From Acidobacteriota bacterium (GTDB lineage: Bacteria > Acidobacteriota > Terriglobia > UBA7540), in the NCBI GenBank assembly GCA_021838785.1, contig JAKCCV010000009.1, forward strand, positions 62,001 through 126,000: DNA of 64,000 nt. The letters are read 5' to 3'. The stretch's first letter is position 1, and each line of letters starts with the position of its first letter. This document shows positions 30,638-40,162 of the stretch, piece after piece. Position numbers and translations under genes: made by a program. The notes under the pieces were generated by a model. The model was given only the letters and a program-made list of their open reading frames with translations. It was not told the DNA's origin and ran no database searches.

Positions 30638-31732
30638 ATGTTGAACCATTTAACCCACCTCTTGCATTTTCGCCCAGTCCTTTTCGACCTTGTGGCCATC
30701 GCCTTGATGGCCATCGCCAGCCTGCTGGTGGGTCTTGCGTTTAACCGTATTTTTCACCATTGGGTCAACAAACTCCGTGGTGGGTGGGGAGAACTATTTT
30801 TTGCCCTGCTTCAGTCACTGACCATACCTTTGTTTTTGCTCGCCGGGCTCTCGGTGGCATTCAGTTTGGTCCATTTGCCTCCGCGCTGGCACCACATTGA
30901 GTCCAAGGTCGTGGTGGCACTGATTATCGTTGTGCTGTTTTATTTCCCGGCCAAGGTGGTCTTGCTCTTCCTTCGACGGCTACAGTTCAAGGAGCCGGGA
31001 CTGGCACGGGTTGCGGCGCCAATGGCTTTCATCATCAAGGCGCTGTTTGCCCTGCTGGGCGTCATTTTGATCCTCCAAAACCTCGGAATTCAACTAACGG
31101 CGGTGTGGACCACGCTCGGCATTGGCAGCGTGGCGGTCGCGCTGGCGCTGCAGGATACGTTGACCAATTTCTTCGCGGGCTTTTATATTCTGGCCGACCG
31201 TCCCATCAACCTTGGAGATTACATTAAGCTGGATTCGGGTCAGGAAGGCTACGTGATGCACATCGGCTGGCGCTCGACGCGCATTCGAACTTTATCGAAC
31301 AATATTGTCGTGCTTCCGAATTCGACACTGGCGAAGGCCGTGGTGACCAATTATTCGATTCCCGACCCCAGCATGAGCTTGACGATCCCCGTCGGCGTCG
31401 CTTACGGCACCGATCCGCACCGCGTCGAAAAGGTCTTGGTGGAAGTGGCTGAACAAGCCGTGCAAGACGGAGTTCCAGGATTGCTGGCCAACCCCAAGCC
31501 CTACGTTCGTTTGATTCCGGGCTTTGGTGATTCTTCCCTGAATTTCAGCCTCAACGTTCAAGTGGGCAAATTCACGGATCAGTATTTTGTCCAGCACGAG
31601 CTCCGCAAACGAATCATCGAAAAGTTTCAAAAGGAAGGCCTCGATTTTCCGTTCCCGACGCGCACCTTAACTCTCGACAAATCGGTTCTCGCCTTGCTCG
31701 AAGGGGCGGCTCGCCATTTCCCGTCGGACTAG
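30638..31732 (+). CDS. mscS: Small-conductance mechanosensitive channel, MscS family
   Basis: MscS channels release solutes during hypo-osmotic shock. The 364-residue protein (ATG 30638, GGAG upstream; further ATG codons upstream are possible) has several hydrophobic segments, then the pore helix and family signature LGIGSVAVALALQDTLTNFF followed by AGFYILADRPINLGDYIKL. The beta domain contains RSTRIRTLSNNIVVLPNS and is followed by the alpha/beta C-terminal domain. There are four predicted membrane helices (about 15-35, 50-75, 90-110, 125-150), more than E. coli MscS. Confidence 0.94.
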   Translation: MLNHLTHLLHFRPVLFDLVAIALMAIASLLVGLAFNRIFHHWVNKLRGGWGELFFALLQSLTIPLFLLAGLSVAFSLVHLPPRWHHIESKVVVALIIVVLFYFPAKVVLLFLRRLQFKEPGLARVAAPMAFIIKALFALLGVILILQNLGIQLTAVWTTLGIGSVAVALALQDTLTNFFAGFYILADRPINLGDYIKLDSGQEGYVMHIGWRSTRIRTLSNNIVVLPNSTLAKAVVTNYSIPDPSMSLTIPVGVAYGTDPHRVEKVLVEVAEQAVQDGVPGLLANPKPYVRLIPGFGDSSLNFSLNVQVGKFTDQYFVQHELRKRIIEKFQKEGLDFPFPTRTLTLDKSVLALLEGAARHFPSD

Positions 31733-32065
31733 CCTGTTCGATGGATGTTTGGGCCCGCGCCCATCCCTTTGAAATGCGGATCGCCATGAAGAGCTCGTGG
31801 CTGCTCCTCCTTGGGGTCTGCCTGGCCGAAGCGACTGTGCTAGACTAAAAGCATCGGGGTAGTGATGTTGGGACGCCAACCCCCGACAGGCAGTCGGAGG
31901 GGCAAGAGTTGCCGAGGCTGTTGGCATCCGCAACTCAAGCGCCGCTGATGGCCGGCCTGGGCGGTGAAGCGACAAGGGCGTCGTTTAATCGCCCTCGGTT
32001 GCCGCGCCGTCGAGGGGAGATCGAAGTTCGGAGAAACTACATCCAGTGCAGCTCAAGGAGGAGTT
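31733..32065 (+). other. mscS-sodA intergenic region with structured sodA leader
   Basis: In this 333-base stretch, three perfect inverted repeats follow one another within 70 bases: 31867-31871 with 76-80, 31883-31887 with 93-97, and 31906-31912 with 31930-31936. The sodA ribosome site (AAGGAGGAG) is at the end. This dense folding potential suggests a structured 5' untranslated region. It does not match any riboswitch consensus that I know. Confidence 0.4.
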
Positions 32066-32677
32066 ATGCCGTTTTCGCTTCCAGCTTTACCCTACGCTTC
32101 CGATGCGCTCGAACCTTACATTGACAAACTCACGATGGAAATTCACCACGGCAAGCATCATGGCGGATACGTCAATAATCTGAACAAGGCGCTCGAGTCA
32201 GCGCCTGCGTTGGCCGGAAAGAGCTTGGAAGAGCTGCTGGCCAATCAGTGCGCCATTGTTCCGGAAAACATTCGCACGGCGGTGCGCAACAATGGTGGCG
32301 GCCACGCCAACCATTCACTCTTTTGGACGCTCATGGGGCCCCATAAAGGCGGACAGCCCACGGGCAAATTAGCCGAGGCCATTAAGAGCACCTTCACCAA
32401 CTTCGACACCTTCAAGGAGAAATTCACGGCCGCTGCCACGGGACGCTTCGGCTCGGGATGGGCTTGGCTGGTGCTGGTGGGCGGCAAGCTGGAGATTTAT
32501 TCGACGCCCAACCAGGACAGCCCTCTGATGGAAGGGAAATATCCCGTCCTCGGACTCGATGTGTGGGAGCACGCCTATTATCTGAAGTATCAGAATAGAC
32601 GGCCCGATTATATTGCGGCTTGGTGGAACGTCGTGGATTGGAACGCCGCTGACCGGCAGTTCAGCCAAGCGAAGTGA
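32066..32677 (+). CDS. sodA: Superoxide dismutase, Mn-type
   Basis: The enzyme dismutates superoxide in the cytoplasm. The start is ATG 32066 after AAGGAGGAG; a 34-codon longer frame is rejected. The 203-residue protein has the four metal ligands: His in [11 protein letters not shown], His in NHSLFW, and Asp and His in [25 protein letters not shown] (Gly) and STPNQDSPL (Gln) are typical of Mn-specific rather than Fe-specific enzymes. No signal peptide is present. Confidence 0.95.
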   Translation: MPFSLPALPYASDALEPYIDKLTMEIHHGKHHGGYVNNLNKALESAPALAGKSLEELLANQCAIVPENIRTAVRNNGGGHANHSLFWTLMGPHKGGQPTGKLAEAIKSTFTNFDTFKEKFTAAATGRFGSGWAWLVLVGGKLEIYSTPNQDSPLMEGKYPVLGLDVWEHAYYLKYQNRRPDYIAAWWNVVDWNAADRQFSQAK

Positions 32678-32805
32678 TTCGCTCCAGCGGCAGCGCGAAC
32701 ACGGCAAGGATGACGGCACGTTGCACGGTGCAAGTCGCCCTGAGCCGTGCCTCCTGAAAAGCATCACCATCGTCCGGGAGGATTCTCATAGGTTGCGCGT
32801 CCCCG

Positions 32806-33963
32806 TCACCAAGGTTTAATCACACGCTTGAGGAGGCTGCGGCGTTTCTTTTTGTGTGGTGTGACGGAACTTGAGGGAGCCGGTGAGGGGTTCTTTGGGG
32901 CTCCAGGGTCGGAAGCTGCCCCGCTGCGCAAGGCGGTTGAGCTCACGGGTTGAGCCGCCACCGTGTTGCTCGAACCCGTGGGCGATGGGGTTTGGGCCAG
33001 GACAATAGATTCTGCTGTCGAGCCCAAGATGACCGGGCCATGCCGCGTGGCGCTGAGGTTGGGGGAACTCTCCACCACGCCGGCCAATCTACTGAGCCAT
33101 CCTCGATGGGTAACATCCACCGCGTCAGCGCGCGCACGGGCCATCTCAGCCTTGGTGGGTTGAGGAATCGGCTCGTGCAGTTCAGCCAATCGCTCCTTGG
33201 CGCGCGGCACTAGTGGGCTGAGCGGATAGAGCGTCAGGATACGGTCGTAATAGGGAACAGCCGCCTTCGGCTTTTTCATCCGGTCGAAAGTTCGTGCCAA
33301 GTCCCAACACGCCACGTCGGCTTTGCTGAAGTTGGGATAGCGGGTGACAATCTCCCGAAGACGCGACAAGGCAGCGGGGTTGATGTTGTGGTCGTAATAG
33401 AATGAAGCCGTTTCAAAATCACCTTCCGCGATAACTTCCTGAACCTCCCGTAAACGCGCTTGCGCCCTGGGTAGCAGAGGACTCCTGGGATACTTCTCAA
33501 GGAATCTTTTGAACTCGAGCTCCGCCAGCTTGGCATCGGTCAGGTCGCGGTCCGGCTTGTTCATCATCCGGAAATATGACATGGCGGCCCGGTACTGGGC
33601 CATCGGCGCCTCCGGAGCGTCGGGAAAGAACGTGATGAAATCGGAGTACTCAGCCTGCGCCTGGGTATAGCCGCTGATGCCGCCCTGCCGATAGTAAGAA
33701 TCGGCGATCGCGAGTTTGGCCTTGGCCAAATATTCACTGTCAGGGTAAGTATTGAGAAGCGTCTGGAGGGTTAAACGGCCGACGGTGTACTGCCCATGGC
33801 GAATCTCGGCCATGGACTTTTCATAAAGAATCCGGTCGGGCTGCTCGTTAGGATTGGGGGGCAAATTAAGGTTGGCGTTGCGCTCAAGCAGCACACAACT
33901 GGAAAGGAAAAACACCCCCGCCACGCTGACTGCCACTCGAAGGCAGCGTTGGCTCCTGCGCAT
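32806..33963 (-). CDS. bamD: Outer membrane assembly lipoprotein BamD-like
   Basis: BamD is the essential TPR lipoprotein of the outer-membrane beta-barrel assembly machine. The 385-residue product has a lipoprotein signal ending in the lipobox LSSC (cysteine at 23) and about five TPR repeats (residues 45-260), with the BamD-type phrases LLNTYPDSEYLAKAKLAIAD and ILTLYPLSPLVPRAKERLAE. After residue 280 comes a disordered Ser/Thr/Pro-rich tail of about 100 residues ending in a basic patch (PHKKKRRSLLKR), which is longer than usual. It follows the Rpe-like gene on the same strand. Confidence 0.9.
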   Translation of the reverse strand: MRRSQRCLRVAVSVAGVFFLSSCVLLERNANLNLPPNPNEQPDRILYEKSMAEIRHGQYTVGRLTLQTLLNTYPDSEYLAKAKLAIADSYYRQGGISGYTQAQAEYSDFITFFPDAPEAPMAQYRAAMSYFRMMNKPDRDLTDAKLAELEFKRFLEKYPRSPLLPRAQARLREVQEVIAEGDFETASFYYDHNINPAALSRLREIVTRYPNFSKADVACWDLARTFDRMKKPKAAVPYYDRILTLYPLSPLVPRAKERLAELHEPIPQPTKAEMARARADAVDVTHRGWLSRLAGVVESSPNLSATRHGPVILGSTAESIVLAQTPSPTGSSNTVAAQPVSSTALRSGAASDPGAPKNPSPAPSSSVTPHKKKRRSLLKRVIKPW

Positions 33964-33998
33964 GATGCGAATCGTTTGCCTCAGAATAGCCCCTACTC

Positions 33999-34733
33999 CT
34001 AGGTCGTCCTTGAAGAACCAGCGACCGGATGCTCGGCAACGTGGCTCGTCGTCATCCCCCCGGCGCTTTCGCCTTGAGCGCGCCGCACTCGCCGCATCAT
34101 CTCTTCAAGCACCGACTCTGGATCATGATTATTAAAGATGGCGGATCCAACCACCAGGATGTCCGCGCCCGCGTTGACCAGCGGATCCAACTCCGCCGGC
34201 CCAATCCCGCCCGCCGCGACGATTTCAAGGGGCAGTCCGCGGCGCACTGCTTCTTTGCGGGCGCTCGAAACCCTATCGGCCATACCCTCAATAAATTTCT
34301 CTTCGCCAAGCCCTGCGTCAGCCGTCAAAATGACCAGATAATCAGCGCAAGGCAACAATGGGCCCACGGCCTCGATCGAAGTCCCCGGGTTGAGGGCCAA
34401 GCCAGCCTTGCACCCGGTCGCTCGAACCTGGCGCAGCGCGCGGTGCGCATCCGGAGTCGCTTCGGCATGAATGGCCAGGCGATCCGCCCCCACCTTGGCC
34501 ATATCTTCCACAAACCGCTCTGGACGCTCCACCAATAGTTCGATGCTCAAATGCAACGGCCAGGCTTTCCGCAAACTTTCAATCACCGGCTGACCCACGC
34601 TCACGTCCGGCACGAAATGCCCGTCCATAACCTGAACATGCAGCATGGAGCAGCCGGCGGCCTCGGCCAGGCTTAAAGCCTCGCCCAGCCGCGCAAAGTC
34701 TGCGGAAAGAACGGACATCGCAATCGCAGCCAT
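33999..34733 (-). CDS. Ribulose-phosphate 3-epimerase family protein lacking catalytic residues
   Basis: The 244-residue protein is a full-length Rpe-family TIM barrel (SVLSADFARLGEALSLAEA, VMDGHFVPDVSVGQPV, GLALNPGTSIE, GSAIFNNHDPESV). However, the residues that bind the metal and do acid/base catalysis are mostly changed: the His is kept (H32), but the aspartate two residues later is Gln34, the DVHLM histidine is Glu65, and the aspartate of the VDGG motif is Ala174. The NPGFGGQ phosphate/flap segment is also lost (DAGLGEEK). True epimerase activity is therefore doubtful. A disordered tail follows residue 220. It lies upstream of bamD. Confidence 0.88.
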   Translation of the reverse strand: MAAIAMSVLSADFARLGEALSLAEAAGCSMLHVQVMDGHFVPDVSVGQPVIESLRKAWPLHLSIELLVERPERFVEDMAKVGADRLAIHAEATPDAHRALRQVRATGCKAGLALNPGTSIEAVGPLLPCADYLVILTADAGLGEEKFIEGMADRVSSARKEAVRRGLPLEIVAAGGIGPAELDPLVNAGADILVVGSAIFNNHDPESVLEEMMRRVRRAQGESAGGMTTSHVAEHPVAGSSRTT

Positions 34734-34849
34734 GCCATGGACCGCGCAGGTCGTTCGAGCAGCCTGCGCTTTTTAGACTAGCACACCCACTTCGCTGGAA
34801 ACAAACCGCATGGCCGGGGCGGTTTGGGTTCACCCGGACAAATTCAGGG

Positions 34850-35551
34850 TTAATCAATCCGTTCCACCTCCGCCCGCAGCGATTCCGGTTTGAGTACCCA
34901 AACCTTGCGGCCGTCCAGCCTCAAAATCCCTTCCGCTTGCAGGCGGCTCAAATTTCTTGAGACCAGCTCGCGCACGGTTCCAATTTGGGCCGCCAATTCT
35001 TGCTGGCTGACCGGGAGCGTGAATGCGATTTTCCCCGCGTGGTTTTCCCCTTGCTCCGCCATCCGCGCCAGCAGAGCTGCCAGCCGCTGCCGTACCGTGG
35101 TAAAAGAAAGTTCTTCAATGATGTTTACCAACAGCCGCAATCTTAATCCGATGACGCGCAGAATCTTCAGCGTGACTTGAGGGTGGTTCACGCAAAGCCG
35201 ATGGAAGTCCGGCTTGCTGATGAACAACAACTTGGAATCTTCCACCGCGACGGCCGAGGCAGGATAATTTCCGCCGTCAAAGACCGGCAGCTCAGCCACC
35301 GAACTTCCCGCCCGCTCGAACGTCAACACCTGCTCCCGCCCGGAGGCCGAAAGCTTAAAAATCTTGACCGCTCCAGATTCCACCACGAAAAGACCGTCGC
35401 ACGGTTCGCCCTCGGCGAAAACCGTCTGACCGGCAGCGTAGGTCCGAGGTCGCGCGCTTTCCGAAAGGATTGCCAATTCGCTTTCCGAGAGGTCCGCGAA
35501 AAGAGGAACCTTTTTCAGCACGGCCAGGCACCCGCGCGTCTTACGCTCCAT
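34850..35551 (-). CDS. Crp/Fnr-family transcription regulator
   Basis: The 233-residue protein starts at ATG 35549-35551 (MERKTRGCLAVLKKVPLF); the open frame extends further but without similarity. It has an N-terminal cyclic-nucleotide-binding domain (VFAEGEPCDGLFVVESGAVK) and a C-terminal winged helix with PVSQQELAAQIGTVRELVSRNLSRL. The FNR-type four-cysteine [4Fe-4S] set is absent, and the cAMP-contacting RSALE motif is replaced by GGNYPASAVAV, so the effector is unknown. It lies in a minus-strand run between the SDR and the Rpe-like gene. Confidence 0.93.
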   Translation of the reverse strand: MERKTRGCLAVLKKVPLFADLSESELAILSESARPRTYAAGQTVFAEGEPCDGLFVVESGAVKIFKLSASGREQVLTFERAGSSVAELPVFDGGNYPASAVAVEDSKLLFISKPDFHRLCVNHPQVTLKILRVIGLRLRLLVNIIEELSFTTVRQRLAALLARMAEQGENHAGKIAFTLPVSQQELAAQIGTVRELVSRNLSRLQAEGILRLDGRKVWVLKPESLRAEVERID

Positions 35552-35756
35552 ATGCTCTATTCTACTCTCAACGGCGGCGCAAACCATGCCCTGAAGTCGG
35601 CGAGGGAGCAAGGACTTTTCGCACCGGCTATGATGGCGCGAATGGGATCCTGCGCCTGCACCGGAGATGAATCGCGCCTTGGCATATTCGAGGGCGCAGC
35701 CGTTCGCCCAGCTCCGCCGCACAATCGCCGGCGCCGTCGGTTGGAGCGCGACGGAG

Positions 35757-36491
35757 CTAGAGTTCTCCGCTTGAAGGAAGGATGATAATTTCCTCAACCG
35801 TGGCTCGGGGTGGCTGGAGGATTGCGCTCAGCACCACGCCGGCCACGTCCGCCGGCTGGAGCGCCTTGGAACGGGGGGGATTTTTCCCAAAAGCACCCAT
35901 CATGGCCGTATCCGTCACGCCCGGCAAAATCGCCGTCACGCGGATGCCTTGCGGACGAAGCTCCTTCCGTAACACACGCGTCAGCCCTAGCGCGCCAAAC
36001 TTCGATGCTGTGTAGGCAGAGCATTGGGGGAAGGCACGCGCGGCGGAAATAGAAAGAATGTTGACGATGTGGGGCGCCCTGGCTCGCACCAGCAGCGGCA
36101 GCGCCTGCTGCGTCATCAGGAACAGTGCCGTGAGATTCGTTTGGAGGTTGTTTTCCCACTCCTTCAGCGAGGTTGCAACAAAAGGCTTATAGGTGAAAAC
36201 GCCGGCATTGTTGACCAGAATATCGAGTCGGTTGTGACGGCGAACGTGGCTGAAAATTCGCCGCACTCCTGCCGGTTTCCGCACGTCGGCGACGACCAAT
36301 TGGGTGGCCCCGGCAAGGCTTTCCCTCGCTCGCTCCAGCGCCTTGCGGTCGCGCCCCACCAGAACGAGCGTGGCTCCTTCACGGGCCAGGGCCTGCGCAA
36401 TAGCCAGGCCAATCCCGCGGCTTCCACCCGTCACCAGAGCCACTCTGCCGTCGAGCTTTTTGCCCTCGAGATAAGAACCCGAAGTTGTCAT
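35757..36491 (-). CDS. Short-chain dehydrogenase/reductase
   Basis: The 244-residue protein is a classical SDR: TGGSRGIGLAIAQAL near residue 21 for NAD(P) binding, NNAG (residues 90-94), the catalytic serine in ILSIS and YTASK as the active-site Tyr/Lys pair. Arginines after the first glycine motif (VGRDRKAL) favour NADP(H). The substrate is not predictable. It precedes the Crp gene by about 200 nt on the same strand and follows the beta-barrel gene. Confidence 0.93.
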   Translation of the reverse strand: MTTSGSYLEGKKLDGRVALVTGGSRGIGLAIAQALAREGATLVLVGRDRKALERARESLAGATQLVVADVRKPAGVRRIFSHVRRHNRLDILVNNAGVFTYKPFVATSLKEWENNLQTNLTALFLMTQQALPLLVRARAPHIVNILSISAARAFPQCSAYTASKFGALGLTRVLRKELRPQGIRVTAILPGVTDTAMMGAFGKNPPRSKALQPADVAGVVLSAILQPPRATVEEIIILPSSGEL

Positions 36492-36607
36492 GCCGAATGA
36501 ATCTTTCCCCGATGTGCTTGGAAATCAATGCCGAGATATGTCGCTTGGTTCAAGATGACACGAAGGAGCCAGTCTGACAGACGGCAACAGTCCTTCTCAG
36601 CATTTAT

Positions 36608-38395
36608 TTAGAACTGAACGGAGAACCCGCCCCGCAAAGTTCGGTAGGCGGGGGTCAGCAAGATCGGCTTGGCGCTCATGCCGTTCAAAGGGACCGACCC
36701 TTGATCCAGGGCGTTGCGAAACTCGGCAAGAGCTTCAATGTGAGCAGGAAGGAAAGCCATGGTCGGCAGCGGTTGTCGAATCTCGACGCCCAGATAAGGT
36801 TCCATATCCGCTTGGGCCATCCCGTAGGGATCCACCAGGGTCACCGTTCCTGCCGTCAGCCAGGTATAAGACGTCACAATTTCTGTTTTGGAAAGCGGCA
36901 AGCGGGTGGTTATCCTGCCGGAAATTGCTTGCGCGCGTTCGGGGGCGAGGCGGCTGGCAATCTGGGAGGGATTGCCAAAGGGGTGTGCCAGCAAGGACGC
37001 TCTAGAATGCTTTGGGGCAAGCGCATCGCCCAAGGAATACATGACGGCGATGCTCTCATTGGCTCCGAGGCGCCGCTCGTACTCCACGCGAAGGCCGCTC
37101 GAACGGTAGTTGCCGGCATTCAAAACCACTCCCTCGCCCGAAGTATTCGGAAGATAGTTCCCCGCCATCCCCACCCAATCGCTCGGACCACCCGAGGCCC
37201 AGAGGGCGGCATTGTGAAAGAAATCCGAATACGCTGCGAGTTGAATGCGTGACTTGGTGCCCCACCGATGCTCGATCGCCGCTTCCGCGTGCTGGACGTT
37301 TTCCATGCGCACGCGGTTATTGTGGATGGTAATGCGCGGAAAGGCGCCCAGTGTATTGAGTCGCCCTACGAAGGTCTTGTTCGTCTGCGCCGGCGCTCCC
37401 ACCCCAAAAGTTATGCGCGTTGATGGAGTAAACCGGTAGGCGAAGGCAAGCCGAGGTTGCACCATGCCCACATCGCTCACGGAATTCAAGTAGTCCGCTT
37501 CAAACCCCGTTGTCATCGTCAAGTTTTGGGAGAGATGACTGGTTCGCGAATAAGTCACCACCATGCCTTGCGCGCTCGCCAGGCCGCCGTGGTCGGCAGG
37601 CAGGACAATGGCCATCCCCTGATCCAAATTCAATTGGTGAACCGCGATGGAAATCTCCTGCGGGTCGCCCGAAATCATATTGCGCCGAAGCGCCGCCGCA
37701 AAAGATGACGCTATGGTGCCACTCGAGCCCAAAGAACCCACCACCAAAAGGTCGCTGTTCTGACTGAGGGGCCGAAGATAAGCCAGGACGCTGCCCACGC
37801 CGGGGTCCTCGGAGAGTTCATCTTGACGGGCACTCCCCGGCAGGACGCCAATAAAATGCTGGCTCGGCGTGGACGGGAGGTTGGGCTTTTTTAACGAAGC
37901 CTGCTCGGCTTGCTGAAACCGGAGAACAGGGCGGGTGGAGGCTGAGGTGCGCAGGATCCATTTCCAATCTTCGCCCCAGGTTAGCAAATGGGAACGATGC
38001 TTGATAGGCTGGAAATTGGAAAGCAACCCGCCCAAAACAAAATCTTGGTCGGCGGTTCTGTTGGCGGACACCTGCACACGGTTCCGCATCGCCGGTAAGT
38101 ACGTTGGGGAAATCACCTGCAGCGAGTACCAGCCTGGGGCTAAATGTCGAATCGAGAAGCGGCCGTAAGCGTCCGTGGTAACGCGTTCCACGGCGGTTTG
38201 GGTCGCATTGAACAATCCTTGTTCAGGCCCCGTAAGCACGACTGTTGCGCCCATGAGCGGATTGCCGTGCTGATCCCGCACCACGCCGGCAAGCCGACCG
38301 TAGCCCGCACCGTTTGCTAGGCCCGAAGCGGCGACGACGAAGGATACGATCAGCCCGGCTCGCGCTGCGCGCATAAGTCTTGATGAGAATTTCAT
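36608..38395 (-). CDS. Outer-membrane beta-barrel protein with carboxypeptidase-regulatory-like domain
   Basis: The 595-residue product has a signal peptide (to about residue 30, ASGLANGAG), then a carboxypeptidase-regulatory-like Ig fold (RLAGVVRDQHGNPLMGATVV, TDAYGRFSIRHLAPGWYSLQ) and a long region of amphipathic strands ending in the aromatic terminus RTLRGGFSVQF, characteristic of outer-membrane barrels. No TonB-dependent plug domain or TonB box is evident, so it differs from the abundant Oar-like receptors. Its ATG follows the GWxTD gene stop with no gap (TAAATG), so the two are translationally coupled. Confidence 0.8.
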   Translation of the reverse strand: MKFSSRLMRAARAGLIVSFVVAASGLANGAGYGRLAGVVRDQHGNPLMGATVVLTGPEQGLFNATQTAVERVTTDAYGRFSIRHLAPGWYSLQVISPTYLPAMRNRVQVSANRTADQDFVLGGLLSNFQPIKHRSHLLTWGEDWKWILRTSASTRPVLRFQQAEQASLKKPNLPSTPSQHFIGVLPGSARQDELSEDPGVGSVLAYLRPLSQNSDLLVVGSLGSSGTIASSFAAALRRNMISGDPQEISIAVHQLNLDQGMAIVLPADHGGLASAQGMVVTYSRTSHLSQNLTMTTGFEADYLNSVSDVGMVQPRLAFAYRFTPSTRITFGVGAPAQTNKTFVGRLNTLGAFPRITIHNNRVRMENVQHAEAAIEHRWGTKSRIQLAAYSDFFHNAALWASGGPSDWVGMAGNYLPNTSGEGVVLNAGNYRSSGLRVEYERRLGANESIAVMYSLGDALAPKHSRASLLAHPFGNPSQIASRLAPERAQAISGRITTRLPLSKTEIVTSYTWLTAGTVTLVDPYGMAQADMEPYLGVEIRQPLPTMAFLPAHIEALAEFRNALDQGSVPLNGMSAKPILLTPAYRTLRGGFSVQF

Positions 38396-40162
38396 TTAGC
38401 CCTGCCCGTGACCGTTGTTGGCCTCAGCCTGACGGGGATTGGAAACCCCCACCCTCTCCGGTTCTACACGGAAGCTGGCGGATTGAACATCACTTTGCTT
38501 CTTGATATGGTCTCTCACCTTAATCTGCAACGTGTAATTGCCCGGGGTGAGCAGCCGCACGGGCAACAACTTCTTGATGGTCACCTGCTCGGAAGCGTCC
38601 TTGTAGGTAGCGGCATTTTCGGTCTGGTTGAGCACCGCTTTCCCGTCTTTGAGAATTTCGTATTGAATACTGGCATCCGGCCGGTGCGTTTTCGGACTGA
38701 TGCCGAGGTTATAAAGTTGCATGTAAATCCCCAACATTTGGTCCGGTGTAAAAGTGTCGTCCACGCTGGGCCGCACCTTGGTGCCGCCGATGACAAACGG
38801 TCCGGCGCCGACTTCGTTGGTGGGAAGCGGCTCAATTTGGCTGGCCAGGATGAGCGAGCTATTGGAAAGCGTGGAATCGTTGTATTGCGGCACGTCAATG
38901 CCGATCTGCGTTGAGCCCATATGTCCGTTCGAATCGTCCTTGATGACCAGACTCACCTTGTAATGGCCGGGACGCAAGGGGACTATTCTTTGATAAACCT
39001 CTTTCTGATTGACGTAGCTGGTGAAGTCATGCTGGGGAACGTTCGCCGTAATGCCCTGTTCAAAGGTATCCACCACTCGTCCCCCGATGGAGGTAATGCG
39101 GCCGTAAACATCCAGCACCGCATGCATGACCCCGTCTTTATTCTGGAACTCGATGTCGCGATTCAGCATTTGGACGGTGATGGGAACCAGTACTATGTCG
39201 TTGGTAATCTTAATGTAATCCACGCGAACTTTGAAGGGGAGCTGTTGCGGCGAGAGCAAGGAGGTCACAACCGCCTGGAGGTCCTTGAACTTAATCTGGG
39301 GAGGCTGGAAGATTTTCGCATACAGGTCGAGGCGGTTAAACTCGTCCATGCTGGAAGGCATCATCGTCGAAGTCACCATGGCACCCTGGCCGCTGCCCGA
39401 CCCGCTGAGCTGGCTGGGGTTTAAGACCTCGGTCGGATTCCAGATGGGTCCGATGGAAACGCCACCTTGGCAGCCGGTCAGATCGCCCGGCGTTTCAGCC
39501 ATCGCGTCCTTCTCGCACGGGTTCATGGTGAGTTGGTATTCGCCCGTGAGCGTGGGATCTACAAACTCCAACTTCACATTTTCCCCGATACCCGGAATGT
39601 AATGATAGTACCAATCCTCGAAAGGATACGTTTCCATGGTGGTGGAATCGGGCCCGCTGTAGGGTAGTGTGCCCGGCGAAGGCGTGTAAGTGCCGCCACT
39701 CGGATGGGAGGAGATTTCATCGGGAGGGCCGTACATGATGTAAATGCGCCCGCGATCGGTTTTCCAGCCCGGAATCCCGGAGCTGAAATGTTCATTCGCA
39801 TAGGCGACCCGCCGGTAGAACTCCTCTTTATATTCGTTGTAGGCGCTGCCCGGATTGGGATTGCGGCGCTCCCAGAACGACTCGATAAACTGCTCGCGTT
39901 CGGCGTCCGTGGTCAATTTGAGGAAGGCGGCCCGCTCCTGCGGCGTGATAATGTAGCCCACGGGCCCGTTGAGCCAGCGCCGGTAAGGGCTCTGCAACTC
40001 TTTCTCAAGTGCTTTTTGGCGCTTTTTCTGCTCTTGAGCCGGGCTCAACCGGCGGTGGAGCAGAGGAATAGAAACTGGCGCCGCCAGCAGGGTCAGCGAA
40101 ATGGCGCACCCCGCCAGCGTCCCCAACAAAAGCCGGACGCTGCGTGTAGCATCACATGGCAT
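38396..40162 (-). CDS. GWxTD-domain protein
   Basis: The 588-residue protein starts at ATG 40160-40162 and has an N-terminal hydrophobic segment (LLGTLAGCAISLTLLAAPVS) as a signal or anchor. The diagnostic GWxTD stretch reads PGWKTDRGRIYIMYGPPDEI (about residues 135-155), preceded by ESFWERRNPNPGSAYNEYKE. The C-terminal half is predicted beta-rich (Ig-like) with LLTPGNYTLQIKVRD. Function of GWxTD proteins is unknown; they are frequent in Acidobacteriota and Bacteroidota. It is transcribed with the barrel gene, from a promoter candidate at 40216-40244. Confidence 0.88.
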   Translation of the reverse strand: MPCDATRSVRLLLGTLAGCAISLTLLAAPVSIPLLHRRLSPAQEQKKRQKALEKELQSPYRRWLNGPVGYIITPQERAAFLKLTTDAEREQFIESFWERRNPNPGSAYNEYKEEFYRRVAYANEHFSSGIPGWKTDRGRIYIMYGPPDEISSHPSGGTYTPSPGTLPYSGPDSTTMETYPFEDWYYHYIPGIGENVKLEFVDPTLTGEYQLTMNPCEKDAMAETPGDLTGCQGGVSIGPIWNPTEVLNPSQLSGSGSGQGAMVTSTMMPSSMDEFNRLDLYAKIFQPPQIKFKDLQAVVTSLLSPQQLPFKVRVDYIKITNDIVLVPITVQMLNRDIEFQNKDGVMHAVLDVYGRITSIGGRVVDTFEQGITANVPQHDFTSYVNQKEVYQRIVPLRPGHYKVSLVIKDDSNGHMGSTQIGIDVPQYNDSTLSNSSLILASQIEPLPTNEVGAGPFVIGGTKVRPSVDDTFTPDQMLGIYMQLYNLGISPKTHRPDASIQYEILKDGKAVLNQTENAATYKDASEQVTIKKLLPVRLLTPGNYTLQIKVRDHIKKQSDVQSASFRVEPERVGVSNPRQAEANNGHGQG

